Shown here: piece after piece, positions 30,981 through 31,474 of the stretch
How positions within the stretch are numbered: the first letter of the stretch is position 1
Layout of the letters: every line of letters starts with the position of its first letter
From: JAGTRP01 sp035655235
GTDB taxonomy: Bacteria > Pseudomonadota > Gammaproteobacteria > Burkholderiales > Rhodocyclaceae
NCBI GenBank assembly: GCA_035655235.1
Contig: DASRUX010000264.1
Coordinates: 1 to 31,474, forward strand
Length of the DNA stretch: 31,474 bases
Direction of reading: 5' to 3'
Notes under the pieces: generated by a model
The model's input: the letters and a program-made list of their open reading frames with translations, nothing else
The model's database searches: none
What the model was told of the DNA's origin: nothing
Made by a program: the position numbers and the translations under genes

Positions 30981-31382
30981 TTACTGGGTCGCCGTCGACG
31001 ATGCAAACGAGGCGACAGTCTGTAGCAGACTGTCCTTGGTGAAAGGCTTGGTCAGATACTGGTCGGATCCCACCATGCGCCCCCGGGCCCGGTCGAACAG
31101 GCCGTCCTTGGAGGACAGCATGATGACGGGGGTGGCGCGGAACCGGCTGTTCTTCTTGATCAAGGCACAGGTTTGGTAGCCATCGAGGCGGGGCATCATG
31201 ATGTCACAGAAGATGACATCCGGCTGATGGTCGGCGATTTTGGCGAGCGCGTCGAAGCCGTCCTCCGCCAGGACGACCTGGCAACCGGCTTGGACCAGAA
31301 AGATTTCAGCGCTGCGCCGGATGGTGTTGCTGTCGTCAATCACCATCACTTTGGTTCCGCGCAGGCTAGGAGCATCTGCCAA
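30981..31382 (-). CDS. pilG: Response regulator PilG
   Basis: 133 residues, a single receiver domain. VMVIDDSNTIRRSAEIFL at the start, phosphoacceptor Asp in VIFCDIMMPRLDGYQTC, VIMLSSKDGLFDRARGRMVGSDQYLTKPF at the end: the GRMVGSDQYLTKPF block is characteristic of PilG. The start is TTG at 31382, chosen because GGGGAG lies seven bases upstream and the nearest ATG there is out of frame. In the pathway it promotes pilus extension and, in Pseudomonas, cyclic AMP signalling. First gene of the pilGHIJ-chpA operon. Confidence 0.94.
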   Translation of the reverse strand: MADAPSLRGTKVMVIDDSNTIRRSAEIFLVQAGCQVVLAEDGFDALAKIADHQPDVIFCDIMMPRLDGYQTCALIKKNSRFRATPVIMLSSKDGLFDRARGRMVGSDQYLTKPFTKDSLLQTVASFASSTATQ

Positions 31383-31474
31383 TTTGAATCTCCCCGACGT
31401 GTCTGTTTATTTTTTTACGACTGCATACTATATCGAAAAGCTTAGATAGCGACCATTTCGAAATCACTTTTTCG
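31383..31474 (-). promoter_or_regulatory. Upstream region of pilG with a probable -10 box
   Basis: This AT-rich stretch carries the pilG leader. On the minus strand TATAGT (31427-31432) is a 5/6 match to the -10 consensus, followed by an A-rich tract. No convincing -35 is seen 16-18 bases upstream, so an activator may be needed, or the promoter lies elsewhere. No gene is visible before the window edge. Confidence 0.35.

Overview
The window looks like chromosomal DNA of a GC-rich betaproteobacterium. The branched-chain amino acid ABC operon, the pilT/pilU and yggS-proC-yggT cluster, the algH-ruvX-pyrR-pyrB-pyrX cluster and the Pil-Chp chemosensory operon together suggest Rhodocyclales or a relative (Azospira/Dechloromonas/Azonexus-like). 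That placement is inferred from protein style and gene order, not from a database search. Genes are packed tightly, with many 1-17 base overlaps. No gap exceeds 150 bases, and I see no tRNA, rRNA, IS element, prophage or CRISPR array.

Layout. 1-214: 5' end of a leftward FAD-linked oxidase gene. 329-5131: rightward livKHMGF-type ABC importer, with a hairpin between the binding protein and the first permease, and a hairpin terminator after livF that also serves the opposing operon. 5180-7082: leftward iron module of cupredoxin-like protein, Ftr1 permease and small outer-membrane beta-barrel, behind a near-perfect Fur box that overlaps its promoter. 7199-8227: leftward ferredoxin/flavin reductase. 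8280-10716: rightward SDR-like protein, HemJ/CopD-like membrane protein and RlmL-type rRNA methyltransferase. 10746-13056: pilU and pilT, separated by a long imperfect palindrome. 13114-15590: rightward yggS-proC-(50-codon ORF)-yggT-yggU. 15603-16520: leftward GNAT / C_GCAxxG_C_C fusion. 16576-20278: leftward algH-ruvX-pyrR-pyrB-pyrX, probably read from a promoter that gives a leaderless algH message. 20317-21738: rightward class I photolyase. 21731-31382: leftward pilG-pilH-pilI-pilJ-chpA.

How the parts fit. The two retraction ATPases (PilT, PilU) and the complete PilG/H/I/J/ChpA pathway together give a type IV pilus retraction motor and its chemosensory control. The pyr cluster carries aspartate transcarbamoylase with its non-catalytic dihydroorotase-like partner and PyrR, an arrangement known from pseudomonads. 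The iron module is the best candidate for a less described system: a Fur-controlled Ftr1 importer without an obvious EfeO/EfeB or P19 partner, paired instead with a cysteine-free cupredoxin-like protein and an unrecognised beta-barrel. Other points worth a second look are the acetyltransferase/redox-protein fusion, the exactly fitted small ORF between proC and yggT, the acidic Pro/Glu linker in ChpA, the unusual cytoplasmic N-terminus of PilJ, and the lipoprotein binding protein with Ala/Pro tails.
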